A DNA stretch of 64,000 nt from positions 992,001 to 1,056,000 of the forward strand of contig CP137864.1 in the NCBI GenBank assembly GCA_034406715.1. Direction: 5' to 3'. Position numbers and translations under genes: made by a program. Below are positions 9,216 through 21,956 of this stretch, piece after piece. The notes beneath the pieces are model-generated. The model searched no databases, had not been told where the DNA came from, and saw only the letters and a list, made by a program, of their open reading frames with translations. Numbering within the stretch: position 1 is the first letter of the stretch; each line of letters opens with the position of its first letter. Source of the DNA: Rhodotorula mucilaginosa. Taxonomy: Eukaryota > Basidiomycota > Microbotryomycetes > Sporidiobolales > Sporidiobolaceae.

Positions 9216-11925
9216 CGGCACGCCGGGGGACCTGGGTCGGACTAGCGAAGGCCGAAGTTTGCGGGCCTCACGTCTCTGCGTACGGTTTCCGGGCTTGCCA
9301 CGATGCCTGTATCGTACGAAAACAGCTGCGCGCCTGATCCGTCTAGATCGCAGATGGGCGCTGGGGCTGCTGGCGAACGTCGGGACCAGCACGCGGTCAG
9401 CTTATCGTGGGAACACAGACTGGCAGCGACACAAGGGACGACTGTGTACACTCGGCTCACCTATGACTGGTCTGCCCAACCAAGCTCGTCGAGTCTGCCG
9501 CGAGACTGACTCAAGCACGTAATCCAATGACCCCGCTCGGCTGCTGCTGCCAATCTGTCCCAAAGTCGGTTCGGTGGGCGGTGTTCGACCCGTCGACCGC
9601 GTCGGGCGTCGAGCTTCTCGGGCGCAGCAGATGCTTCGCTGTTCTGGGTTATGCTTGAAGCAAGCGCGGCACGGCTCTCTGGTTGGGACAGGCCTGTCTG
9701 GCGGTGAACGGCGCCGCAAGGCACAGCTGCCTTTTGGGACGCGGAGAGCAGAGCGGGGTCACGCCGATCGAAAACCTGCACGGGCGGGGGCCACCGTACG
9801 TGGTCGAAACCCGAACCCTGCGTAAAGTACTTCTACACTACTTTGTGTGTATGGTACGAGGGGTTAGCAGGAAAAAACGCTACGCTTGCAGTCTCGGCTT
9901 GAGCTCGGGTCGTCAAGACATGACTCTGGCTATAGTCATCAAGATGCTCGCCGTGCTCACTGCTCACCGTCGCCTCAGCAGCGACAAGGTTCGGTGCAGA
10001 TCTCTCGACGCAAAGGTCGGGGCACCAGCAGAGCGCACTTAAGTACAAATATTGACCTTTTTTGCCCACCGCGGTCAGATCCTGCTGCAGCTGGCCTGGA
10101 TGCATGCATTCTGTACCGCATCAACCCGCTTCGAATTGCGCCGCTTGACAATTGGCAAAACAAGTAAGTAAGGTTCAGAACATACCGGCGCGCGGATCAT
10201 GCCCCGGGGCTGATCTGCCTCCAGCTCATCGACTTGTGCATCGAATCGGCGACTCAGCCGCATTCCTAGGCCTCCGCAATTGCATATATACCGGCAGCTC
10301 AGCCGGTTCCGACCTCTTCCTCCTCTGCAAGCTGCCCGAAGCCGTCGTTACCTCCGCCGCTTAAGCGCCGAGACACAAGTCGAGACTTGCGAGCATATGC
10401 ATAGGCCTCTAATTGTCGCTGGCCGGAACAGCTTTGGGCGGACCCGTCAGAACCCTCGCATGCGCACAGCCGGCCCAAGTATGTAAGCGATGCGTATGCA
10501 AATGAAAATGCCGACAGTTCGGGTTTGCTGGCGCTGCCGACTCCCGGTCTATCGACGCCGTAGAACCGTATGAAGCTCACACACTGCACTCAGCGCGGGT
10601 GGTTGTTTGCTGTGCTGACGGGACGCAACCAGCTGCGGCACACAAACCGTAGCTGACAGAAAAGCCCCCAATTTGCTCTTCGCCGCCGGCCGGCCGTTCC
10701 TTGCCAGTCTTTGGGTCGATGCCATGTCCATCCACATTTGCACTCCGACCAACCTTGCACGTGTCGCGAACTTCGACTTGCACGCTCAGCTAGTTCCGAC
10801 ACCTCGGAAGCAGTTTCAGCGGGCACGCGGGCGGACGTCAAGCCGCGCCTGGAGAGGTCCCCCCGCTGCTTAACCAGCAGACTTAGCCGACTCCTCACCG
10901 CGTCGGGTTAGAGGGCGAAGGCGTCTTCATTAGCTGCGAGGGGCTCTTAGGGCGCGAAGAAGCTCAGCTGGTTGCATTAAAGTGTAAGAGCAGCCGCTGC
11001 CCTAGCCGCGCACGTTTCGGTACGGACGCGCTGGCCGTTCGCAGCCCGGCGCGCAGCGTCGACGAGTTGGAATCTAGCGTTGCTGAATGGCGTGGTACAC
11101 GGGACGAGCACACGTAGGAAACCGGCGAGGGCATCGAGCGTGCGAGGCCGGGGGTCAGTTGGAAGAGCGCGGGCTGAGCATGTACCGTCCAGCGAGGTCC
11201 GGCTTGTCTGGACTCACACAGAGCGAGTCGATCGGAACGAGGCGATACCGCGTAAGCAGCGAGGTACTGTATCTCCGGCGAAGCGGCCGCGCGGGAGCGG
11301 AGTGGAGCCGTCGAACCAACGTCGAGGGAGACGAGAGTGGCGACGGGTCCCGGTAGCGCCGCAGGTGGGTGGCGTGAGCAGGTGTTGCTGAGTCGTGGCG
11401 CGCACTTAAGGTCAAGCCGTGACTTCTCGGAGGTGAAGAGATTTCGGACTCGTCCGCGCGGCGCGCGAATCCGAACTGCGAGAGTTGCGCGGAAGCAACG
11501 TTGGCGGCTTCCAAGACTCAGCTCGCCGGCCAAGACTTTCCAGTTTTCGTGGCAAACCTTGGCACGCACCTCCCGTCTGTGCGAGCGAACCTCCTTCGCA
11601 GGCTACGGACGTGAGTACACCGCCGAAGAGGGCTACACGAGACCCCTCTCGATGCCCGTGACTGGTCTCTGCCGGCTCCAGAAGGTCTGACCTCATCTGG
11701 AGCCCATCTCTGCCTGCCCTATGAGGTGGACCGCATCCCTCGGCGCAGCCTTGGCCGCTCTGCAGTTTTTGGGGGACATTTTCCAATGACAGTGATGCTC
11801 GCTTGTGCCAAGGCTGCTCGCCAATCATCAGCCTTCTTCGCTTCGTCCGCCGAAGCCTCGATATCCCTCGCGGCTTGTCCTCTTCCCATACACAGCCTCG
11901 CTGCTGCTGCATTCACGACGATTTG
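9216..11925. promoter_or_regulatory. Long (2.7 kb) intergenic region between the WOPR and ENA genes
   Basis: No supportable gene in 2.7 kb, in a window where most divergent pairs share 0.2-0.9 kb. It must hold the 5' UTRs and promoters of both the WOPR gene (minus) and the ATPase (plus). Open frames here are short and have no protein-like composition. Some ATGCAT/ATGCAAAT-like stretches occur near 10102, 10395 and 10490. A TTAAAGTGT at 10977-10985 is one base away from TTAAAGTTT, the nonamer I recall for WOPR proteins. No function is demonstrated. Confidence 0.45.
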
Positions 11926-14900
11926 ATGCCTGCGAACGAGAAGGGTCTTGCACAGACATCAACCGGAGAGACTGCAGTCGAGACCCACTGGTTTCTCCTC
12001 TCTCCTTCCGAAACGGCAAACCGGTTATCGACTAGTCTCGAAGATGGACTCTCGGACGGCGAGGCTGCTTCCCGCCTGCAACGCAATGGACCCAACGAAC
12101 TCACCGGCGGCGGTGGCGTAAAGTGGTGGAGCATCCTGGTCGGGCAGATCTGCAGTACGTCCGCTGACGTCGTTGCGACCCCCGCTCGAAGCATTTGACT
12201 GACATCGTTTCCTTGACAGATGCTATGGTGAGAAAATGTCTAGGCCCCAGAGGGTCACAAGGAGGAGCAGGCGTACTGATTAGTGCAATTTGCAGGTTCT
12301 CGTCCTCGTGGCCTGCTTCGCCGTCTCGTTCGGTATCGAGTCATGGATCGAAGGCGGCGTTATCGCTGCCGTCATTCTCATGTGAGTCGTTCGAGCTAGC
12401 TTCAAGCGTTTGAACACGTGATTGACCCCAACTTCCGCTTGCAGCAACGTCGTCGTCGGCTTCATTCAGGAGTACGGATCTGCGAAGACGATGGATTCGC
12501 TTCGCTCACTCGCTTCGCCCAACGCTCACGTAGTCCGCAACTCAAAGGTCCACACGATCCCGTCGCCCCAGGTGGTTGTCGGCGATATCGTCGAAGTCAA
12601 GACGGGCGACACGATCCCGGCCGACATGCGCCTGATCGAGACGGTCAACTTTGAGACGGACGAGGCCCTCCTGACTGGAGAGTCTCTCCCCGTCGCCAAG
12701 GATGCCGGCGCGAGCTGGGCCGAAGAAGAGAAGAACGGCGGATTCGACGCTCGCGATGTCGGCGTTGGCGGTAAGGCTTTCCATCTCTTGGCCTGACCGC
12801 TTTCTCTCCCTGCTCGAGCTGACCTTTGCTCCGTGAACAGACCGCATCACGATGGCATACTCGTCCTCAACAGTCACCAAGGGCCGCGCTCGCGGCCTCG
12901 TCGTGGCGACCGGCATGCAGACCGCTATCGGAGCGATCGCCGAGTCTCTCCGAGGCGGAGACTCCAGAGTTCGCAAGGTCCGCCGCAACGACGACGGTCA
13001 TGCACCGTGGCACCGGTACCCGGCTGCCTGGGGCTTGACGACTCTCGACATCATCGGACAATTCCTCGGCGTCACGGTCGGCACTCCGCTCCAGCGCACG
13101 CTTTCGTGGCTCGCTATCGGTCTGTTCTTGATCGGTTGCCTGTTCGCTCTCTTCGTCTTTGCTGCGAACGACTTCCGTACGCCGAACGAAGTCATTCTGT
13201 ACGCCATCGCGACCGCGCTCTCCATGATTCCGGCCTCCCTCGTCGTAAGTTGGACGCAATCGTTTCCTTGCTGGAACCGATTCGCTGAACGGAATCGGAC
13301 CTTCACACAGGTCGTCCTTACCATCACTCTTGCTGGCGGTACGAAAGCGATGGCGGCGCGCAACGTAATCGTTCGCAAGCTCGACTCGCTGGAAGCTCTC
13401 GGTGCTGTCACCGACATTTGCTCGGACAAGACCGGTACTCTTACCCAAGGTGAGCGCATTCATTGGCCCTTACAGCTTTTTTTCGTACCGGCACTCACGT
13501 CTCGGCATTTCTACAGGAAAAATGGTTGTGCGAGCGGCCTGGCTGCCCTCGCGCGGTGCCGTCTACGTCGGCGAGTCGAACGAGCCCTTCAACCCGACGT
13601 CTGCCCAACTGCGCTTCTCCTCCCTCTCGCCTGCAGCGACTGCGGAGAAGACAGACCGTGACGACGCTCGCAAAGTCTCCAAGAAGGCCGGGGGTGACGA
13701 TCATGAAGGCGAATCGGCCACAGACGCAGGGGCCGAGGTCCTGCCGCCTGACGAGCTCCTCAAGCGTGGCGGAGACGACATGTCTACGCTGCTCAACATT
13801 GCGAGTCTCTGCAACGTCGCAAAGGTTTTCTACAAGGAAGGCGAAGGGTGGTCCGCCCGTGGCGACCCGACCGAGTGCGCCATCCAGACTTTCGCTCACC
13901 GTTTCGACTGGGGCCGCGAGCGGTGGACGGAGGGCGACTCGCCCGAGTGGAGTGAGTTGCGCTCGTTCCCTTTTTCTGGATCTCTCAACTGACCTTTTAC
14001 TACTCTGCAGCTCAAGTTGCCGAGTATCCCTTCGACAGTGACCTGAAGCGGATGAGTGTTCTTTACGAGCGCAACGGGTACGTCGCCTTCAACCGAGGGA
14101 CTCGTGCCACAGCTGACACATTGGCCGACCAACAGCAAACAATACGTCTTCATGAAGGGTGCCGTCGAGCGCATCTTTGATGCTTGCTCCCACGTTCAGC
14201 TCGCCGACGGTCCCGCGCCGCTCGACGACAAGATGCAGGAGGAGATCCTCGCCAACGTCGAAGCTCTTGCGGAGGAAGGTCTCCGAGTGCTCGGCTTCGC
14301 CTCGAAGCCTTGGGACGGCGCCTCGTCGTCTTCGGGCGAGCAGGCCGACCGAGGTCTGGTCGAGAAGGACCTGGTCTTGTACGGCCTCCAAGGTCTCTAC
14401 GACCCGCCTCGTCCCGAGACCAAGGCGTCGGTCAAGGAATGCCACCAAGCCGGCATCCAGGTCCACATGCTTACGGTAGGCTTGCCTTCACTTCCACCCT
14501 CCCTCGATCGAGCTGCTGACGATTGGCCTTGCCTTCTCTCATTCAGGGCGACCACGCCGCTACCGCTCGCGCCATCGCTATCCAGGTCGGCATCTTGCCT
14601 CGCAACATGCACATGCTGGCCAAGGAGTCGACCGATGCCATGGTCATGACTGCCGCTCAGTGAGTGGTCGCGTCACATTCACGGCCGAATTGCCGACGCT
14701 GACCAAAACTACACTGCAGGTTCGACAAGCTCTCGGATGACCAGGTCGACAAGTTGCCGCTTCTCCCGCTCGTCATCGCTCGCTGCGCACCGCACACCAA
14801 GGTCCGCATGGTTGAAGCGCTTCACCGTCGCAAGGCCTTTGTCGCCATGACCGGTGACGGCGTCAACGACTCTCCCTCGCTCAAGCGCGCCGACATCGGT

Positions 14901-16411
14901 GTCGCTATGGGGCAGAACGGCTCAGACGTCGCCAAGGACGCTTCGGACCTTGTCCTCGCCGACGACAACTTTGCGTCGATCCTCGCCGCGGTTGAGGAAG
15001 GACGAAGGATGTTTGCCAACATTTCGTACGTTCGACCTGCTCACTCTCGCCGCTCAAACACGCGTACTAACTTGCTCACCGCCCGATAGGAAATTCGTTC
15101 TGCATCTCTTGGCTGGTGAGTTCTGCTGCCGAAGAGACAAGCCGCCATCTCCGATCGGTTCACTGATTCGCATTTTCTCCACAGGAAACGTCATGCAAGC
15201 GCTTGTCCTTCTCATCGGTCTCGCTTTCAAGGACGAGGACGGCCTCTCGGTCTGTGAGTAGCTGGAGGAGCTCGGCGATCAAGTCTCGTTCCGGAAACTG
15301 ACCTTAATCACCGTGACAACAGTCCCGCTCACCCCCGTCGAGATTCTGTGGGTCATCATGTGCACGAGTTCGTTCCCGGCCATGGGTCTCGGCGCAGAGA
15401 AGGCCGACCCCGACGTGGTGCGTCCGCATGCTCGAGCTCTGCTTTCCCGAGTACGAAAACTGACGCGAGCTCTCCCGTACCTCCTCCCAAAACTAGATGC
15501 TGCACAAACCGCACAACGTGAGTCAATCTCCTGTGCCGACGATGCCCGCAGGCTGGACAGCATACTGACGCCGCGGACGATTGCAGCTGAAAATGGGAAT
15601 CTTCCGCCCCGAGATCCTGTGCGACCTGCTCGTTTACGGCGTCATCGGTGCTGCGGTCGACATCGGTGTCTTTGCGGTCATCGTCTACGGTTTCGGTGAG
15701 CATTCCTTACAGCTCTGTGCGTCTAGACTATGAACTGACTCGAGATGATGGGCCAACAGGTAACGGCGATCTCGGCACCAACTCGAACAACAGCATCGAC
15801 AACGACCCCGGTTCGCGCCTCGTCTTCCGCGCACGCTCGGCTACGTTCGCCACCATGATCTTCTGCCTTCTCTGGCTCGCATTCGAGGTCATGGACCTTC
15901 GCCGGTCGTTCTTCCACATGGGTCGGGCCGGAACCGAGAAGCGGTATGTTTCTCTCTCTCTACTTTCCCTTTGGGCGGCGTGGCTGACTTGGTCTCGACT
16001 TGCTCGCAGTCCGTACACGCAGTGGATGTACGACGTCTGGGCCAACCCGCTTCTTTTCTGGAGGTGAGTCGATGGCACCCTAGCCTCGCGTCCGGTGTGG
16101 CGAGAGAGCTTGCTGACAACTCTTTGAACCTCGTGCTCAGTGTCGTCCTCGGCTTCGTCATCACCTTCCCGCTCGTCTACATCCCCGGTCTCAACGAGGT
16201 TGTCTTCCGGCACACGTCGATCGGCTGGGAGTGGGCGCCGGCGTTTATCGCGTTCCTGATCTTTGCCGCCGGCGTCGAGGGCTGGAAGTACTGCAAGCGC
16301 GTCTACTTCCGCCGTCGCCACGCCTCTCACCCCGAGGAGGACGACGGCATGACGGGCATCTTTGCCGCGTGGAAGACGACCGCCGTGACCGACAACATTG
16401 AGGCGGTTTAG
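11926..16411 (+). CDS. ENA1: ENA-type (class IID) P-type Na+/K+-exporting ATPase
   Basis: Nineteen exons: 11926-12154, 12220-12227, 12296-12381, 12445-12770, 12841-13244, 13311-13449, 13517-13951, 14011-14077, 14136-14475, 14547-14659, 14720-15025, 15090-15115, 15185-15253, 15323-15417, 15497-15517, 15587-15695, 15760-15943, 16010-16063, 16141-16411. All phases close to give 1093 residues, close to yeast Ena1. The pump exports Na+ or K+ across the plasma membrane. Markers are [20 protein letters not shown] with TGESLP, the phosphorylated Asp390 in [10 protein letters not shown], the nucleotide-domain peptide [13 protein letters not shown], and [20 protein letters not shown]. The 'VNDSPSLK' form is typical of ENA pumps. 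Exon 2 is only 8 nt and is needed to complete the CNAM peptide. The ENA subclass call is from motifs. Confidence 0.94.
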
Positions 16412-16748
16412 ACAAATAATTGGGATATGTTTTTTGGGTCCCTCCCCTCTAGAGCTTCTTTCCCATCTCGGCGCCCCTTGAACGGGCAGTACACAGCGAG
16501 ACATGTAGACACCACCCACTGTATTATTCACCTACATAGCAATAAAGATCTCTCCTCAAGATCGAGCGAGGTGCACCGCATGAAAAGCTTGCGAGGGATC
16601 GCCCGAGCCGCGACGAGGCCGAGGTCGTGGCCCCACCTTTCGGACCGAATCGCAGAGCTCCTCGGGCTTGTGCACAAGACACGGGAGTCGCTGCTCCGCT
16701 TTCCTCCTCTTGCTTGCGAGGCTCTTCTACGTTCAAGCTTACACGGGG
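16412..16748 (+). promoter_or_regulatory. ENA 3' UTR and PLB promoter interval
   Basis: 337 bp between the ATPase stop and the phospholipase start. It holds an AATAAA hexamer at 16541-16546, 130 nt past the stop, which would serve as the ATPase polyadenylation signal. The rest must include the promoter of the downstream gene. No other feature is seen. Confidence 0.5.
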
Positions 16749-19134
16749 ATGCACGCGTCCGCTGCACTCGCCTTGCTGTCGGCCACGGCCGTCGTCGCGC
16801 AGACGGGTACTTGTCAGTCTCTTTCTGAGTTGATCCAACTTTCTCTCGGCCTCAAGGCGAACCACCTCGCTGATGACAACCTGACCCGCACACACGCTCT
16901 ACAGATGCTCCGTCGTATGTCAGCTGCCCGTCAGAGAGTCTCCTGAGCAGGGCCGGGTCGCCGCTCGCCAACAACCAGACGCTCTACCCGGGCGAGCGCG
17001 AGTACCTCGACAACAGGCGCAACAACGTATTGCCAGACCTCTGGCGGCAGTACCTCGCGGACAATGCTACAGGATCGACGGGCTACGACGCGTCCGCCTT
17101 GGTCGCTGCCCAGCCCAACCTGTGAGTTGCAAAAACGTCTGTGACGCCGAGCTTGGCGAATCGAAGGCACATGACCGCATACGCGATTTCTGACGGAGCA
17201 TCCATTACCCTCCACGACAGCGGCATTGCAATCTCGGGAGGGGGATTGCGCGCGTCGCTGTACGGCGCCGGCGTGTTGTCGGCGATCGACAACCGCAACT
17301 CGTCCACCGCCGGCGGACTTTGGCAGCTCGCGTCGCACCTGAGCGGTCTCTCTGGTGGTTCATGGAGTGCGTGCACATGGCGGCAACGGTCTCGACTGTT
17401 GGCAAGGGGAAAGACGAAGCTAATGATCCTCCGGCGTAGCCGTCACCTCGGTCTCGATCAACGACATGCCGTCGATCTGGAGTTTGGTCGAAGGCATCAA
17501 TGCGCCGCCCCCGACCGACGGTTGGAACCTCGACTACTCGATCGTGACTCCCGGAAATGGCGTTCTTGGAATTGGGGACACGGCCGACTACCTCGGCGAT
17601 ATCCAGGACGACGTCCGGCAAAAGGTGCAAGCGGGCTTCCCGATCTCGCTGTAAGTTCCTGTGCACAGCGTTGACGCGAAAGACGTCCGACTGACCGCAT
17701 CGACAACTCCAAACAGAACGGACTTCTGGGGTCGCGCTCTGGCGTACCACTTCCTGAACCAGACCAACACGTCCAACTTTTACGAGGCGGGCCCGCACAA
17801 CGAAGGAACCCTCTTCTCGTCGATCCGACTCGCTTCCAATTTCCAGAACAACAGCATGCCGGTCCCCATCTTGGTAACGACCTCGCGCGTTTCGGAGCAG
17901 CAGCAGATCACGAACGACTCGACGTCGGTCATCCCGCTCGAAAACACCGGGTTCGAAATCACGCCCTTCACGTTCGGTTCGTTCCAGCCGACCCTGTCGG
18001 CCTACATCCCGATCGAGTACCTCGGCACCGAGCTCTCGAACGGACAGCCGCAAAACTCGAGCGCCTGCGTCAACGGGTTCGAGAACGCCGGCTTCATGAT
18101 GGGCTCGTCGGCCTCGCTCTTCAACGCCGTCCAGAGTTCGTTCGCCGGCGCGGCGTTTTCGAACCTGATCACTTCGCTCCTGCAGGCGGTCTCGAGCCTC
18201 GACCCGAGTTCGGACAGCGTCAGCCTGGTCGCCAACTACCCGAACTCGTTCGGCAACTTCACTCCGGAAGGCGGCTACACCTTCGAGTCGTCAGGCAATG
18301 AGATCCTCCAGATCACCGACGGCGGAGAAGACGGCCAGAACGTCCCGCTCGACCCGCTCCTCGTCAAGGCGCGCGAGATTGATGCCATCTTTGCGATCGA
18401 TGGCTCGGCCGACACCAACTATTCGTACGCGAACGGCACGTCCCTGATTGCCACCTCGGACAAGGTCAACTTGTACATGCACAACTATACGGCGTTCCCG
18501 CCGATTCCGGCTACGCAAGCCGACTTTGTTCAGCAAGGACTCAACTTGCGCCCGACGTTCTTCGGCTGCAACTCGACGGCGGGCGGCAACGTCACCGCCG
18601 AGGGCGCCTACCCGCTCATCATCTACCTGCCCAACGCCCCCGGAGACAACCCGGGCACGACCAACTACTCGACCTTCAAGCTCGAGTACTCGCCCGAGGA
18701 GGTCTCGACCTTCCTAAACGCCGCGCACGCGTACACGCTCCGCGGGTTCCCGAACTCGACCTCTCAGTCCCAGACCGACGAGCAGTGGCCGCTCTGCCTC
18801 AAGTGCGCCGTCGTCGACCGCGCGCGCGAACGCGCCGGACTGAACCGGACGAGCGAGTGCAGCTCGTGCTTTGACCGCTGTGAGTTCCTCGATACTTTAA
18901 GCTCTCTGAAACACGACGACGGACATGAGACTGACTCTTACTTTTAAATTTGCAGACTGCTGGTCCGAGGACAAGGCTGATGCGCTCACTAATGCGACTC
19001 AGAGCGCCAACGGCGGCAGCACTTCCGCCTCGACGAGCCCGTCGAGCGGCGCCCTCCCCGCCCTCTCGGGTGCCGGCAGCGTCCTCGCCACCGTTACCGC
19101 CAGCCTGGTCGCCGGTCTGTTCCTTCTTGCTTGA
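16749..19134 (+). CDS. PLB1: Secreted or GPI-anchored lysophospholipase / phospholipase B
   Basis: Six exons (16749-16812, 16905-17121, 17221-17366, 17440-17650, 17717-18879, 18956-19134) encode 659 residues. The enzyme removes acyl chains from phospholipids and lysophospholipids at the cell surface or outside it. It belongs to the cPLA2-like fungal PLB family. Seen in order: a signal peptide (about 1-18), the [10 protein letters not shown] start of the mature domain, the ISGGGLRAS arginine motif near 98-106, the nucleophile Ser138 in GLSGGSW, and the catalytic Asp441 in IFAIDGSAD. Many N-x-S/T sites are present. The end is a Ser/Ala-rich stretch and a hydrophobic tail ([13 protein letters not shown]), the usual GPI-attachment signal. 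An in-frame ATG at 16668 would add 27 residues before the signal peptide and is less likely. Confidence 0.93.
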
Positions 19135-19497
19135 GCGCCGGCCATTTCGTCCGTGCCTGCCGGCCACATCTTTCGTTCCTTCACGCACTTTTATCGCAAG
19201 CTCGTAATCTTCGTTCATCTCTGCCCCTCGTGACTAGTTAGGAATACTCCTGCCCCCTTTCTTTCCTCGTCTTGTGCGCTTCCACCTTGCCGCGACATGT
19301 AATACTTTCTTCTCCTCCAGCTCGATGATTGATTGCTCGTTCGCTCGCTCGACAGCTCGTGATCTCCCAGTCCAGTGCGCGATACGTCGGATTCGTTCTT
19401 TTGTTTGCATGCGTAGTGTACAGCGACGGGTTGTTGCGTCCGTGAAGTGGTGGATAAACCTCGGGAGTACGAACAGATCTAGTCCTCATCTCGTCAC
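19135..19497. other. Convergent 3' intergenic region
   Basis: 3' ends of PLB1 and CCT8 face each other. T/C-rich on the plus strand. No gene or repeat is seen. Confidence 0.6.
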
Positions 19498-21956
19498 TTA
19501 GTCCTCGTCCCAGTTCGGGTTCTGCTTCGGCGGTGCCGGTCCTCCTGCCTGGCGACTCATGCTGCGGAAGAGGGGGTTTGAGTGAGCACACGTATGACTG
19601 CAACGGATGGACACCCGAAGAAGGCAAAGACGCACATGATCGAGTCGACCCGGAGGATCGAAATGGCCGCGTCGGTACCGTACCGCAGAGCCCAACGAGT
19701 CGCAGCGAGCAAGTCAAGGATCTCTGCCTCCTTGGCATTGAGGACTCCGCCGTTCTCGGCCTGTGACACGTGCAGGTTTTCGTCAGTTAACCAGATCCAA
19801 AAGGGGGAGAAAAGAGAGTCGAGCTCAACGGAGCGAGTACTAACCTCGACGTCGACTCCGGCATAGCTCTCCTCGCTTGCCTGGTGAGCTGCGTAGAGCC
19901 GACTGAGGGTCTCGGTCGCGTCGAGACCTGCGTTCTCGGCCAGCGTCCGCGGGACGACCTCGAGCGCGTCCGCAAAGCGCTTGATCGCGTGCTGCGACAA
20001 ACCGGGCGTCTTTTCGCCGTACTCGGCGATCCGTTTCGCGAGTTCGAGTTCGGTCGCGCCGGCGCCGGCGACGAGGCGCGGGTCCTTGATGATCCCTTTC
20101 ACGACGTTGACGCCGTCGTCGATCGCGCGCTCAATGTCGTCCATCTGGTTCGTGGTCGCACCGCGGACGACGACCGTCGCGGTCCGGGTCGTCTCTTCCG
20201 ACTGACGGAACACGGTCACGCGGTCGCCACCGATCTCGACCGTCTCGACGACGTCGCAGCGACCCATCTCGTCCGGGGTCGGAGCGCCGAGCCGAGCGAG
20301 CGGCGTCGCGCCGACGACGCGGCACAACCGACGGAGGTCAAACTTGGACGCGACCTTGATGACGAGGATGTTGTGACGGTTCAGGTAGTGCATCGCGAGC
20401 TCGCCGACCGAGGACCCGGCGACGATCACGTTCAGGCCCGAGTCGGCCAGCTCCTGGAAGATCTTTTCCATGTGCTTCTCCTCGCCCCGCGAAAAGTTGA
20501 GCAGGTCCTCCGAGTTCTTGAGCAGGACTGTGCCCTTGGTCTCGGTCTGGGCAATGTCGATGCCGCAGGTAAAGACACCGACCTTGGCGTTCGTCGCCTT
20601 CTGGACCGTTCCTGCAGCGAGCCGGTTCAAGCGTCAGTATATCATCGAGCCCGAGCACCTCAAAAGAAGACTTCGACACACCTTCCGGCTCGCGACCGAA
20701 CACCATTCCGCGGATGACGCGACTCTGGCTCAACCCGCCACCCATGATCTTGACCACCCGGACATTGTCGACGTTGAACTGTGCGCGAGCAAGGCGATTG
20801 TGAGTACTCATCAGGGCATGAGGGAAAGAGGGAAGGAGGGCATGAGAAAAGAGGGAAGGACGTACAGTCTTGGGGTTACTCGGCATGACGGCCATGACGG
20901 CCTCGGCCACCAACCGCGAGAGCAAGTCCTCGGCGCCGTACTGCTTGGCAGCGAGCGTCGGACGCAGAGCAACCTGGAGACTCTCCTCGGTCAACGGCGT
21001 CTCGAGTGTCCGGACACACATCTCTGCAGAGGTCCGCTAGGAGTCAGCGGACGAGGCCTTTCCCAATGTTGAACAAGCCGCGAGACTCACTCTCCAACTC
21101 CTCAATGGCCTTGTCTCGCGCGAGCTCGTAGCCGAGCACGACCTCGGAAGGATGCAGGCCCATCGTCAGGAGGTACTCGGCCTTGCGGAGCAGCTCGCCG
21201 GCCAAGATCAGGACGAGGTTTGTCCGGTCGCCCATCTGAAGGCGGAGACGGTCATCAGTACTCGCCGCGCATAGAATGGCCACTAGTCGTTCAACCTCGA
21301 ACTTTTGAAGAGGCCGACATAACAACAAGGAAGCGTCGGGGTCGACTGCGAGTACTCACCTCGTGCTCCTGCTGCTGACTCGCCATGACGAGCACCTTGC
21401 CGGCCGGGTGCACGACTTCGAGCTCGCGGATGATGGTGGCGGCGTCCGAAGTGACAAAGAGCTTGTCGAGGTGGTTGATGACCATCTTGTTCCGTCCGTT
21501 CGGGCCTGTTTTTTTGTTTTTGGTGCGGCAGTCTCTCGTGGTCAGCGATGGCGCCGGCAAGCTCAGGGGCGGTGGTGCACGCGGCTTGTAGCTCACCGAA
21601 TGAGCTGCATGGGCTCAAGAACAAGTTGGCAGAATGCGTCCGAGGCGAGAAGAATGTCAGCGAGAGTTTGATGAGGAAGGGGCGAGAACGAGGGCGACGC
21701 ACGTGCGGACGATCTCTGCGAGTTCGGCGACAGCATGGATGTTCCTGGCCAGCGTAAAGTGCGTCAGATCTGCGACTCGTGTCCTGCGAGAGGCTGCCAG
21801 AGGGCGCACCTGATGACGGCCTCTTCGATACCGGAATGCATCTAAGGGTCCCGACACAAGAGTCAGCTGCGGACGCGCGACATAGCGATTTCTCAAGCGC
21901 ACCTTGTAGCCCTCCTTGAAGAGGCCTGGCCCAGCGTTGGGCATACGGAGCGCCAT
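19498..21956 (-). CDS. CCT8: T-complex protein 1 subunit theta (CCT8)
   Basis: Eleven exons on the minus strand (21903-21956, 21810-21841, 21703-21744, 21597-21604, 21360-21505, 21091-21235, 20866-21023, 20682-20778, 19845-20611, 19636-19760, 19498-19561) give 545 residues. CCT8 is one of eight subunits of the cytosolic TRiC/CCT chaperonin that folds actin and tubulin. Subunit identity comes from the start MALRMPNAGPGLFKEGYK, MVINHLDKLFVTSDAAT, SQSRVIRGMVF and the theta-type C-terminus. An 8-nt micro-exon supplies the SFG of RTSFGPNG. The ATP-site signature, normally GDG(T)(T/N), reads G96-D97-R98-T-N here; the Gly to Arg change is directly in the sequence. All other signature blocks look intact. 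Confidence 0.95.
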
